Notes under the pieces: model-generated
Seen by the model: only the letters and a program-made list of their open reading frames with translations
Database searches by the model: none
What the model was told of the DNA's origin: nothing
Shown here: positions 36,995 through 46,107 of the stretch, piece by piece
How the letters are laid out: each line of letters starts with the position of its first letter
Position numbering within the stretch: the first letter of the stretch is position 1
Translations under genes and position numbers: made by a program
Assembly: GCF_014762705.1 (NCBI RefSeq)
Contig: NZ_JABURL010000056.1
Location: forward strand, 1 to 64,000
Length of the DNA: 64,000 nucleotides
DNA from: Cyclobacterium sp.
GTDB taxonomy: Bacteria > Bacteroidota > Bacteroidia > Cytophagales > Cyclobacteriaceae
Reading direction: 5' to 3'

Positions 36995-38413
36995 ATGGAA
37001 CCAACTTTTGATGCCGTTGTTGTTGGATCAGGACCTAATGGACTATCAGCCGCAATTGTTTTACAAAAGCATGGATTAAATGTACTTCTAATTGAGGGTA
37101 AAGAAACAATTGGCGGAGGTATGCGAACGATGGAGCTTACGCTTCCCGGTTTTAAACATGACGTTTGTTCAGCAATCCATCCCATGGCCGCTGCAGGACC
37201 ATTTTTTAAGACATTACCGCTTGCTCAATATGGACTTGAATTTATCCACCCCAAAACGCTGGCAGGACATCCGTTACCGGATGGGACAGTAGTTTCCTTA
37301 CATCGTTCCCTGTTCGAAACCGCTGATCAATTGGGCAGGGACGGGAATGCCTATATTGATTTATTAAAACCCCTTGTGGATCATTGGGATGCTTTGTCTC
37401 CCGATATTTTATCACCGTTAAAAATTCCAAATAATCCAATAAAGCTTGGCTTATTTGGAATTAATGCACTTAAATCCTCAACCTTGCTTGCGCAAAGGTT
37501 CAAAGAAACAAGGACACGGGCACTTTGGGCTGGGATGGCAGCTCATGGTATACAACCACTCACCAATATCGCTACATCAGCTATAGGTATGGTATTGATG
37601 GCAGCTGGCCACCATAGTGGTTGGCCAATGATAAAAGGAGGCTCCCAATCCCTGGCCGATGCTTTAGCTGGTTATTTTGTAGCTATTGGAGGAAAAATTG
37701 AGAAAGGGAAAATGGTAACGCACTTTGGCCAAATTCCTGATTCAAAATTGGTCATGTTTGACCTGAGCCCAAAAAACTTATTAAAAATAGCCGGAGATAA
37801 GTTTTCCAAATTGTATTGCTGGCAACTAAAGAGGTTTAGGTATGGAATGGGTGTTTTTAAAATGGATTTTGCACTTTCCGAGCCCATACCCTGGGAGTCC
37901 GAAATGCTTAGGCACGCAGGAACAGTTCATTTGGGAGGGACGTTGGAAGATATAAAAAAATCAGAGAAACTGATCTGGGAGGGCAAATATAGCCAAAATC
38001 CCTATGTGCTTTTATCCCAACAAAGCCTGTTCGATAAAACCCGTTCACCAGATGGGTATCATACGGCATGGGCCTATTGCCATGTGCCTGCAGGATCTGA
38101 GGTCGACATGTCAAGCAGTATTTTGAGCCAAATTGAAAAATATGCACCTGGCTTTAAAGATTCCATAATTGGGAAACATACTTTCAACAGCAGGGAGATT
38201 GAAAATTATAACCCCAATTATATAGGTGGAGATATCAATGCAGGGGTTCAGGACTGGTCTCAGATATTTACCAGACCAGCTCTGAGGATTTCTCCCTATA
38301 GAACCTCCTTCAAAAACTTTTACATTTGCTCTGCATCCACTCCACCAGGAGGTGGGGTGCATGGAATGGGTGGTTATTACGCGGCAAAGAGAGCCATTAA
38401 AGATTTATTTTAA
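36995..38413 (+). CDS. FAD-dependent oxidoreductase (phytoene-desaturase-like)
   Basis: A 472-residue flavoprotein (ATG at 36995) with the N-terminal dinucleotide fold VVVGSGPNGLSAAIVLQKHG and the FAD ribose Glu (LIEGKETIGGGMR), and the C-terminal FAD motif GGGVHGMGGYYAAK. This architecture is shared by phytoene desaturases, retinol saturases and related NAD(P)/FAD oxidoreductases. The substrate cannot be named. The next two genes follow closely (22 bp, then a 20-bp overlap), so the three probably act together, perhaps on a lipid or isoprenoid. Confidence 0.8.
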   Translation: MEPTFDAVVVGSGPNGLSAAIVLQKHGLNVLLIEGKETIGGGMRTMELTLPGFKHDVCSAIHPMAAAGPFFKTLPLAQYGLEFIHPKTLAGHPLPDGTVVSLHRSLFETADQLGRDGNAYIDLLKPLVDHWDALSPDILSPLKIPNNPIKLGLFGINALKSSTLLAQRFKETRTRALWAGMAAHGIQPLTNIATSAIGMVLMAAGHHSGWPMIKGGSQSLADALAGYFVAIGGKIEKGKMVTHFGQIPDSKLVMFDLSPKNLLKIAGDKFSKLYCWQLKRFRYGMGVFKMDFALSEPIPWESEMLRHAGTVHLGGTLEDIKKSEKLIWEGKYSQNPYVLLSQQSLFDKTRSPDGYHTAWAYCHVPAGSEVDMSSSILSQIEKYAPGFKDSIIGKHTFNSREIENYNPNYIGGDINAGVQDWSQIFTRPALRISPYRTSFKNFYICSASTPPGGGVHGMGGYYAAKRAIKDLF

Positions 38414-38435
38414 ATTTTCGGAAAAGGCGAACGAT

Positions 38436-39020
38436 ATGAAAAGCTTCATAAAGAAATATAAAATTACTTTGGTCTTCTATGGATCTGTTATTTTTCTTTT
38501 AGTATCGATGGTATTTGCAAGGTTGGTAAGAGAGCCATATCCAAGTTTAAACATGCCTGCCTTTACGAGAAGTGGAATAAATGATGGGCTTTTACCAGCC
38601 AGTTATTTTGAGATTATTTATTTGAACAACGACGAAGAGGTGTGGAAAGGGAATTTACAGGAACTTTTCAATCCAAAAAATTTAGTTAGATACAGAAATA
38701 ACATGCATTTTATTTTTTTCAATCAGGCAGGAACAAACCTGGAAGAGTCAAAAAAACAAAAGCGAAGAATAATATCATTGATTCCAGGTGGAGTAAAAGT
38801 CCATGCAACACTAAAAAAATGGACAACCAATAACGTAATTGGAGGAGCAGAAAAAGAAATACCTAAACTCATGTTTAAAAGGAGACCATTTAAATCGGAC
38901 AAGGTTACTGGCTTTATTGTCAACGAGTACAAAGAATATTATCACCTGGTGGATGGGTTTCAGTATAGGGAAATTGTTAGACAAAAAGCATTTTCATTTG
39001 ATGACCGTAAAACTAATTAA
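38436..39020 (+). CDS. membrane-anchored protein of unknown family
   Basis: A 194-residue protein from the ATG at 38436, with one N-terminal transmembrane segment (FYGSVIFLLVSMVFARLV) and a basic, mixed alpha/beta remainder. I recognise no domain. It lies between the oxidoreductase and the HTTM-like gene; its 3' end overlaps the next gene by 20 bp, indicating translational coupling. Confidence 0.55.
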   Translation: MKSFIKKYKITLVFYGSVIFLLVSMVFARLVREPYPSLNMPAFTRSGINDGLLPASYFEIIYLNNDEEVWKGNLQELFNPKNLVRYRNNMHFIFFNQAGTNLEESKKQKRRIISLIPGGVKVHATLKKWTTNNVIGGAEKEIPKLMFKRRPFKSDKVTGFIVNEYKEYYHLVDGFQYREIVRQKAFSFDDRKTN

Positions 39021-40095
39021 CGAGAAAATTACCAATTGGCTTAAAAATACATGGAAGCCTACCTTTTTTCAGCTAGGCCTAACCAGAATTTTATTTTGTC
39101 TTGGTTTTTTTATTTTTGACCTTCCGCAATTTATTGAAATATCAAGTTTTGAATTGGTGTTTTTTGACCCACCTGTAGGGCTCTCTTTATTGATAGGGCC
39201 AATTACATCAAGTGATTTTTGGTGGACGTTTGATTTGATGTTAAGAATCGTTTTTGCCTCTTTATTAGTCGGATTTCGAACGAAGGAATCATCAATAATT
39301 TTTGGATTACTTTTACTTTTTGGTTTTACTTATGTCTACAGTTACGGGAAAATTAATCATAACATTTTCCCCGTAATTTTCCCCGTAATTATGGCCTTTA
39401 CCAATTGGGGAGGGGCACTTTCAGTCGATTCGATAATGAATAGGACAACAAAAATCGAACCCAGGGGATGGCCATTAACCTTTCTTTCATTTTTGTTGGG
39501 GTGGGGTTATTTTACTGCAGGATTGCCAAAACTAATTGGAGGATGGTTGGATCTTTCCTACTCAACCACAGCTGGTTTTATGTTAAGAAGGTATTATTCA
39601 GGTGCAGATCCCTTGTACTTAAATGAAATGTTTGTAAAAATAAACAATTTATTTATTTATAAAGTGTTAGACTACAGTACTTTATTATTCGAATTGGGTT
39701 TTATATTTACAATATTTTGGTCTCCCGTGTTTTTGAGAGCCGTTGGAATGGCAGCTATGTTTCATCTAGGGGTATTATTAACTGTAAATATTCCTTTTTC
39801 ACTACACGTACTGGTTTTCTTGCCATATTTAATTTATTTTTATTTCGACAACACAAACCAACTTTCAGAAAATTTCCAACTTTTTTTTAGCCGGAATAAA
39901 AAAGTATTTTTACCCATCTTTTTTATTTTAGCAGTAGTGATTATCACCGACTATTATCCCAAACTATTTCAATTCCACCAACATTTTATATTATTTCTAA
40001 TTTGTATTCCCTCTGTATTTATGGTTTCTCCAAATTTTGTCCGTATGTTTTTTAATAAAATGACAAGTCGATTAGAGAAAAATTTAAACAAATAA
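39001..40095 (+). CDS. HTTM-like polytopic membrane protein
   Basis: A 364-residue protein (ATG at 39001) with about eight transmembrane helices. The pattern matches the HTTM family (membrane domain related to vitamin K-dependent gamma-carboxylase): an N-terminal RILFCLGFFIF helix, SYGKINHN near residue 115, GWGYFTAGLPKLIGGW, and FELGFIFTIF...AAMFHLGVLLTVNIPFS. Bacterial HTTM proteins are mostly uncharacterised. Coupling to an FAD oxidoreductase suggests a membrane redox or lipid-modifying activity. Confidence 0.6.
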   Translation: MTVKLINEKITNWLKNTWKPTFFQLGLTRILFCLGFFIFDLPQFIEISSFELVFFDPPVGLSLLIGPITSSDFWWTFDLMLRIVFASLLVGFRTKESSIIFGLLLLFGFTYVYSYGKINHNIFPVIFPVIMAFTNWGGALSVDSIMNRTTKIEPRGWPLTFLSFLLGWGYFTAGLPKLIGGWLDLSYSTTAGFMLRRYYSGADPLYLNEMFVKINNLFIYKVLDYSTLLFELGFIFTIFWSPVFLRAVGMAAMFHLGVLLTVNIPFSLHVLVFLPYLIYFYFDNTNQLSENFQLFFSRNKKVFLPIFFILAVVIITDYYPKLFQFHQHFILFLICIPSVFMVSPNFVRMFFNKMTSRLEKNLNK

Positions 40096-40492
40096 GGTGA
40101 ATTAAATTGATCCTCCGGTACTTTCCTCCTTCTTGAATTTAGGGCCTGCTTAGAAATTATTCAAGCCTCAATTTAGACGTTTTGGGCTATGATTCTCAGA
40201 AATAAGCTTGGCTAGTTGAAAGGAACTATACGAAAAAGGGAAAAAGTATTACGTTTTCCATCCCTGGCCGAATCTTTTCAAAACGGGATAACAAGGTATT
40301 ATCCCCGAATTTCCCAATTTCTGATATTTTCCTATCTCAAATTTTTCACGATTTTCCCAGTATTTCCAACTACTAAAGAAAGGCAAGTGGTAAAATCAGT
40401 TATTATACCTTGAGAAAACAGTTTTCCACATAAAAATGAGTAGATTTATTCTTGTAAATTAAATCTAAACAGATAAGCTGGTAACCAAGGTT
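40096..40492. other. gene-free stretch
   Basis: No supported frame, hairpin terminator or repeat was seen here. Confidence 0.4.
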
Positions 40493-40873
40493 ATGGGAAT
40501 ATTCAATTCAATATTAGGGAATGCAGGTGCAGTCAATAAAGAAACCCTCCAAAGGGATTATGGAAGAATACTGACTGCAGAAGAGCAAATAGAAACGGGG
40601 TTTAAGCTTTTCAGAGATACGTTCATTTTTACCAATAAGAGACTGGTCCTTGTGGACAAGCAAGGAATTACGGGAAGAAAATCCGAATACCTTTCCTTGC
40701 CTTATAAGAGCATTTCCCGCTTTAGTATAGAGACGGCCGGGACTTTTGATTTGGATGCAGAATTAAAAATATGGATTTCCAGTGATCCGCAGCCTGCGGT
40801 AAGTAAGAAGTTTAATAAATCCGTGGATGTCTATGAAGTACAAAAATTACTGGCGGGTTTTGTACTTGGGTAA
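40493..40873 (+). CDS. PH-domain protein (bPH_1, PF08000 type)
   Basis: A 126-residue cytoplasmic protein consisting of a single bacterial PH domain: an N-terminal helix (MGIFNSILGNAG), then LTAEEQIETGFKLFRDTFIFTNKRLVLVDKQG, the hallmark strand pair of PF08000, and SLPYKSISRFSIETAG. The family binds other proteins or lipids but has no defined function. It is isolated, unrelated in sequence to the PH-like protein at 19178. Confidence 0.85.
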   Translation: MGIFNSILGNAGAVNKETLQRDYGRILTAEEQIETGFKLFRDTFIFTNKRLVLVDKQGITGRKSEYLSLPYKSISRFSIETAGTFDLDAELKIWISSDPQPAVSKKFNKSVDVYEVQKLLAGFVLG

Positions 40874-41008
40874 TCGACACGGTCTATTACCTCAAGCCTG
40901 CTTTTTATAGCTTCATATATCCCTTTAACCTGGCAAACCAAAATAACTTACGATGGAGTAAATTTCTTTTGTTTAACGATAATTTTCCGGAATTATATAC
41001 TACTGCCC

Positions 41009-42460
41009 ATGAAAAACCTGATATTAACCTTTCTATCCATTTTCATTATTTTGCTTTCCTTTTCAGCAATGGCACAACAACGGCCAAATATCGTGCTGAT
41101 TATGGCTGATGACCTTGGCGGCAGAGACCTGCCGGCCTATGGGAATCGATTCAACGAGACGCCCAATATTGACAAATTGGTCAGTCAGGGTATGCTGTTT
41201 CACAACGCTTATGCGGCTCCGGTTTGTTCTCCAACCCGGGCCAGTATACAAGCTGGTCAATATCCTGCCAGAGTAGGCATATTTGACTTTATTCCCGGTC
41301 ATTGGCGTCCTTACGAAGAGGTTACCGTTCCCCACCATCAGGTTCAGCACCTGCCAGATAAGATTGTTACTATCGGGAATGCCATGCAATCGGCAGGCTA
41401 TACCACCGGTTATTTTGGCAAATGGCATTTGGGAAATAACCCTGAACACTTGCCCCAAAACAGGGGGTATGATAAAGCGTATATGTATGCAGGTGGTGGT
41501 TTCTACCAGCCCCGATTTGTTCCGGAGTATACGTCTGCTGAAGGGGCCCGATTGAGTGAAACCCTCACCAGCATGGGGGTTGATTTCATTGCTGAGAATA
41601 AAGAAAATCCATTTTTTCTCTTTATCTCTCATTACGATGTGCACGTGCAGTTGGACGCAGACAAGGACCTGGTTGAAAAATTTCTCAACAAACCGAAAGA
41701 TCCGGATTATGCAAGCAATGCCGTGTATGCGGCGATGATTTCCCATGTGGACCAAAGTGTAGGTGCTGTCATGAAAGCCGTTGATGAAATGGGCCTGGCG
41801 GAGAATACCCTATTTATTTTCTATTCCGATAATGGAGGAGTGGATAACCGGTTTGACAATGTCCCACTCCTGGGAGGGGATAGCAAAGACGTTTATCCGG
41901 AAGGTCATCCCCTTCGCTATATTGCCACAAACAATGCGCCGCTGCGGGCAGGGAAGGGAACGCTTTATGAAGGAGGGGTCCGTGTTCCGTTGATCGTTCG
42001 CTGGCCGGAAAAGGTAGAAGCTGGGAGTACTTCTGAGGCAATTGTTTCCAGCGTAGACTTTTACCCTACATTTTTGGACCTGGGAAAGGGTGAGCGACCG
42101 CCAGATCAGGTGCTTGACGGATATTCTATGGTACCTCCTCTGACAGAAAACAGGTTTGACCCGGAGCGGGAAGTGTTCACCCATTATCCCGTGTACCATC
42201 ACGAGCAGCCCATGTCGGCTTTGAGAAAAGGCTCCTGGAAAATCATAGAAAACCTGGTTTCCGGAGAGTTTGACTTGTATAACCTGCGGTACGATGTCAA
42301 CGAAATGACTGACCTTAAATTTAGTTATCTTGAAAAGTTGGCTGAAATGAAGTCAGCATTAAAAAAATGGCAAACAGAAACCAACGCCCAAAACCCGGTT
42401 CCTAATCCTGATTTTGACTTAGGCAAAAGGTACGAATGGGGTACCAACCCATTCAGGTAA
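41009..42460 (+). CDS. S1 sulfatase (arylsulfatase A-like, S1_16 type)
   Basis: A 483-residue exported sulfatase (signal MKNLILTFLSIFIILLSFSAMAQ). The formylglycine motif is Cys73-Ser-Pro-Thr-Arg77, metal ligands are in IMADDLGGRD, and GYFGKWHLGN and YSDNGG are the conserved active-site segments. The CSPTR variant is common in the arylsulfatase A-like/S1_16 group of Bacteroidota. It is the first gene of a three-gene set with the TIM-barrel protein (38 bp) and the DUF4838 protein (46 bp). Confidence 0.9.
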   Translation: MKNLILTFLSIFIILLSFSAMAQQRPNIVLIMADDLGGRDLPAYGNRFNETPNIDKLVSQGMLFHNAYAAPVCSPTRASIQAGQYPARVGIFDFIPGHWRPYEEVTVPHHQVQHLPDKIVTIGNAMQSAGYTTGYFGKWHLGNNPEHLPQNRGYDKAYMYAGGGFYQPRFVPEYTSAEGARLSETLTSMGVDFIAENKENPFFLFISHYDVHVQLDADKDLVEKFLNKPKDPDYASNAVYAAMISHVDQSVGAVMKAVDEMGLAENTLFIFYSDNGGVDNRFDNVPLLGGDSKDVYPEGHPLRYIATNNAPLRAGKGTLYEGGVRVPLIVRWPEKVEAGSTSEAIVSSVDFYPTFLDLGKGERPPDQVLDGYSMVPPLTENRFDPEREVFTHYPVYHHEQPMSALRKGSWKIIENLVSGEFDLYNLRYDVNEMTDLKFSYLEKLAEMKSALKKWQTETNAQNPVPNPDFDLGKRYEWGTNPFR

Positions 42461-42498
42461 ATGAAGTAAAAACACATCAAAAGTAAAATAAACATACT

Positions 42499-43347
42499 AT
42501 GGGAAAGAAAAAGTGGTTATTCATAGCCTTACCGGTACTCTTGCTGGGTATGGCCAGCATGGTAAAAAGCCCTGTTCGCGAACTGTCGCTGAAAAAGAGC
42601 GACTGGCACATGGGCGTAGCCTTGTATTCCTTTAACAGATTTCCTTTTTCCAGTTCGTTAGAAAAAGCGAAAGCTGCCGGAGTAACTTACGTAGAAGGCT
42701 TTGATTTTCATAAAATGGGTAACGATTTTGGCGACAAAGCCATGACCGATCTTAGCCCCTCAGAGGCAAAAACAGTAAAAATGCTATTGCGGGATAAGGG
42801 ATTAAAAATGAAATCCATGTACGTAGGAACAGCACAGACTGAAGCCGATTGGCGCAAAGCCTTTGAACTGGCCAAATCCTTGAAGGTCCAATACCTGGTC
42901 ACAGAACCGAAAAGAGCCCACTGGGATCTGGTGGATGAGCTTGCTGGAGAGTTCAGAATTAAAGTTGCGCTTCACCAGCATTCCAAAGAGGCCGGAAGTA
43001 TTTACTGGCATCCGGATTCGGTATTGTCAGCGATCAAAAACCACTCCAATTTCGGTGCTTGTGGAGATTTGGGGCATTGGGTCAGAAGCGGACTTAATCC
43101 CGTGGAAAGTTTAAAAAAGCTCGACGGTCACCTGATGAGTATTCATCTCAAAGACCTGGATGCTTATGGGCAATCTGCCAAAGACAGGATGGTGGGCGAG
43201 GGGATCATTGATTTCGAAGCGGTGGTTGCCGAACTCGGTAGGCAGGGATTTGATGGGGAGGTCTATGTGGAGTGTGAGCATAATATGGAGGATAACCTGA
43301 AGGATGTAAGGCATGCGGTAACCTATTTTGACAGTCTAAGTCCTTGA
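42499..43347 (+). CDS. secreted sugar isomerase/epimerase-like TIM barrel
   Basis: A 282-residue protein of the xylose-isomerase-like AP-endonuclease-2 superfamily, with metal-binding segments VEGFDF, VTEPK, VALHQHSKE, GACGDLGHW, SIHLKDL and YVECEH. Unlike most sugar isomerases it starts with a hydrophobic signal-like segment (WLFIALPVLLLGMASMV), so it is likely periplasmic. In sulfatase loci these proteins may act on oxidised sugars (for example 3-keto glycosides); the exact reaction is unknown. Confidence 0.8.
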   Translation: MGKKKWLFIALPVLLLGMASMVKSPVRELSLKKSDWHMGVALYSFNRFPFSSSLEKAKAAGVTYVEGFDFHKMGNDFGDKAMTDLSPSEAKTVKMLLRDKGLKMKSMYVGTAQTEADWRKAFELAKSLKVQYLVTEPKRAHWDLVDELAGEFRIKVALHQHSKEAGSIYWHPDSVLSAIKNHSNFGACGDLGHWVRSGLNPVESLKKLDGHLMSIHLKDLDAYGQSAKDRMVGEGIIDFEAVVAELGRQGFDGEVYVECEHNMEDNLKDVRHAVTYFDSLSP

Positions 43348-43393
43348 GGCAAGGTCCCTGCTTTCTTTTCAATAAACGTAAACCCAATTTGTC

Positions 43394-45280
43394 ATGTATG
43401 CAAAAGTAACTCTTACTGCAGTCATTTACCTGCTTGTGGCTGTTTATTCCGGACCTTTGTCCCTGGCTCAGGATTTGAATTTGGTGGAGAAAGGAAATAG
43501 CGGATACCAAATCGTGCTTCCCGAGGATGCAGCTGTTCAGGAAATTCAGGCGGGCATGGTTTTGCAGGATTATTTGCAACGCATTTCGGATGCTATTATT
43601 CCGGTAAATCACGATGATGAAGGTGTTTCCGACTTAGAAATCCTCATTGGAAATGTAAACAGACCAGAGGTAAAAGGTATATCCCTTGAAGCACTTGGTC
43701 CGGAAGGTCATTATATTGGGACCCGGGGCAAGAAACTAATCATCCTTGGCGGGCCGGAGAAAGGGGTTATCTATGGGGTTTATGCCTTTTTGGAAAATTA
43801 TTTGGGCTGTAGGAAGTATACCTCCAAAGTGGATCATATTCCACGGCAATCTACCATCCACCTGGAACAGATAAATGAGCTGGAGGTTCCGGTGTTTTCT
43901 TTCAGGGAGGTGTTTTATCAGGATGTTTATGATCCTGAATTCATGGATTGGCACAGACTGCATTCCTTTTCCGGCAAAGGGTCCTCTCCCACAGCCTGGG
44001 GATATTGGGTGCATACCTTTCACCAACTTCTGGATCCAAAAGATTATGGGGAGTCCCACCCGGAATATTTCAGCTATTATGAGGGCAAACGACACTCCGG
44101 TCTGGTTCCTTCCTGGGATGGAAAGAGTGTACAGCCTGAGGCACAGCTTTGTCTTACCAATCCTGAGGTATTGGAAATCGTCTGTAAAAACCTGCAAAAG
44201 GCAATTGAACAGAATCCCGGTGCAAAATACTGGTCGGTAAGCCAAAACGACAATGTCAATTACTGCCGCTGTGAACATTGTGCTGCTTTGGATGCCCAAC
44301 ATGCTGCTTTCGCACCGGAGGAAAAGCTTTACGAAACACATGGAAGTGAATATCCTGCCCTGGGAATGGGCTCCATGCTTACCTTTGTCAATAAAGTGGC
44401 AGAGCGGTTTCCGGATAAAATTATTTCTACCCTGGCCTACCAATATACCCGGGTACCTCCTAAGGATTTGGTGCCTGCAAAAAATGTAAATATCATGCTT
44501 TGCAGCATAGAAAGTACGCGTAATGAACCTCTAGAAACGGGAGACAGGGCTTTCAGCGATGACTTGAAGGGCTGGGGTAAGTTGACAGATAATATTCTGG
44601 TCTGGGATTACACCATTCAGTTTTCAAACCTGCTTTCCCCCTTTCCAAACCTGCGCACCCTGCAGCCCAATATCAGGTTTCTCAAGGAAAACCGGGTAAG
44701 TGCAGTATTTGAGCAAGGGAATATCCAATCCGGTGGGGAATTTGCTGCGTTAAGAGCCTATTTACTTACTAGATTGGTCAATGATCCGGAAATAGACCTG
44801 GAGAAAGAAATGACGGAATTCTTACTGGCCTATTACGGGCAGGCTGCCGGGCATATCAAGGCCTATATCAATTTGATGCATGAGCACAATCAGGGATTCA
44901 CTGGCCGAAAGCTTTCTATCTTCGGCGGTCCTTTGCAGGAGAGGGATTCCTACTTGACACCGGACCTTATTATAGCCTATAATGGTATTTTTGATAAGGC
45001 TGAAAGAGCGGTGAGGGATTATCCGGATCAGCTGGACCGCGTCAGATCTGCACGGTTACCGGTAAGCTTTGCCATGTTGGAGATAGAGAAAGAAAATGCG
45101 GCTGAGCAGTGGGGGATTTTGGAGTCAGGGGAAAAAAGAAAGGTGCCAAATGAAATAAGCGAACTGCTTTACGACTTCGTTTACCACTGTATCCGGACCA
45201 ATGTCAGCAGGCTTTCCGAGTGGCATACGCCCCCGAAGGAATACCTGGAAAAGTATTCAATGGTCAGTTCAAAAGACTGA
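43394..45280 (+). CDS. DUF4838 domain protein (glycosidase-like)
   Basis: A 628-residue exported protein. Residues 25-150 resemble the GH20-type N-terminal beta domain (LILGGPEKGVIYGVYAFLENYLGCRKY). The centre is a DUF4838 TIM-barrel, visible in WVHTFHQLLDPKDYGESHPEYFSYY, SVSQNDNVNYCRCEHCAALD and TLAYQYTRVPPK. Family members are found in glycan-degradation loci and are suspected glycoside hydrolases. The substrate is unknown. It closes the sulfatase/epimerase set. Confidence 0.8.
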   Translation: MYAKVTLTAVIYLLVAVYSGPLSLAQDLNLVEKGNSGYQIVLPEDAAVQEIQAGMVLQDYLQRISDAIIPVNHDDEGVSDLEILIGNVNRPEVKGISLEALGPEGHYIGTRGKKLIILGGPEKGVIYGVYAFLENYLGCRKYTSKVDHIPRQSTIHLEQINELEVPVFSFREVFYQDVYDPEFMDWHRLHSFSGKGSSPTAWGYWVHTFHQLLDPKDYGESHPEYFSYYEGKRHSGLVPSWDGKSVQPEAQLCLTNPEVLEIVCKNLQKAIEQNPGAKYWSVSQNDNVNYCRCEHCAALDAQHAAFAPEEKLYETHGSEYPALGMGSMLTFVNKVAERFPDKIISTLAYQYTRVPPKDLVPAKNVNIMLCSIESTRNEPLETGDRAFSDDLKGWGKLTDNILVWDYTIQFSNLLSPFPNLRTLQPNIRFLKENRVSAVFEQGNIQSGGEFAALRAYLLTRLVNDPEIDLEKEMTEFLLAYYGQAAGHIKAYINLMHEHNQGFTGRKLSIFGGPLQERDSYLTPDLIIAYNGIFDKAERAVRDYPDQLDRVRSARLPVSFAMLEIEKENAAEQWGILESGEKRKVPNEISELLYDFVYHCIRTNVSRLSEWHTPPKEYLEKYSMVSSKD

Positions 45281-45287
45281 GTCAATC

Positions 45288-45387
45288 TTTACCATTTACC
45301 GGGTATGGAAGAGGGAGGCTGTTTTTCCGGAGCTCCGAAAACCGTTTACGAATGGTGGGATATAAAAGAAAGGCCCTAGGCCAATGG
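45288..45387 (+). pseudogene. fragment of an MFS transporter gene
   Basis: About 100 bp align with the MFS permease gene near 53960-54075: TTTACC..., GGGTATGG(G/A)(A)GA(A/G)GGAGG, CCAAAACCGTATACGAATGG against CGAAAACCGTTTACGAATGG, and CCAATGG. An internal piece is missing and frames are lost. It marks a former copy of the permease near the sulfatase set. Confidence 0.7.
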
Positions 45388-46107
45388 CCTCTTTGGCTAC
45401 CTGCCCAATCCCGAACAACACAAACTGGGGCCTACGAAACTTGATTTTTCACCTGTAGGGTACAAGAGGCATTCTCCGACAAAATCGTTGCTCAATTACT
45501 GGAATTATTTGGGTATTTGAAATAGAAAACACAAAAATTTCTTTGTTAAATAATATACAGGCTTATTTTAATTGCAATCATTGGATTTGGTTCTCCCGGT
45601 TTTGGCTGGAAACATAGGCGATGAATACCTGTTGTCTAATTAAATTTTGATAAATGCCTGCACGCAATAATAGCGGTCTCATGTTGCAGGAATAGGTGGC
45701 GGAAATTGTATGCTGAACGCTAAGGTCCGATACGGATTTTCGGCCCATTTTTTACATGAACGATAATTCAAAAACGCTTTACCTCCGACTTTGTAAACTG
45801 GCATACAGGATGGTACTTACAGCAAGACACTACCTGAAGTAAAATGGCATAAAAAGTTGTTGGGGTAATAGAATAACACGGAATACCCAAAAATGGATTG
45901 CCACACCAGGTACCGAGGCCTGAGGCAGAACGCTTTCCCTGTTCGACAATTCCTTTTGATCAACTACAATTTAAGGAAGGTTATTAACATCGTTCAGACC
46001 AGCCCCTAGCCTTTTAACCAATGAAAAATTGCAACACGTCAACTTAAAACTAAAAAACAGAACGTAAAGATTATCAATTAGGTATAAGCAATTAGCTGCA
46101 ATTTGGA
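45388..46107. other. gene-free stretch with a coding remnant
   Basis: A plus-strand open frame at about 45386-45521 ends in KSLLNYWNYLGI and a stop, and has coding-like composition. It looks like the 3' end of a lost gene of unknown family. The rest to 46107 shows no gene, terminator or repeat. Confidence 0.35.
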
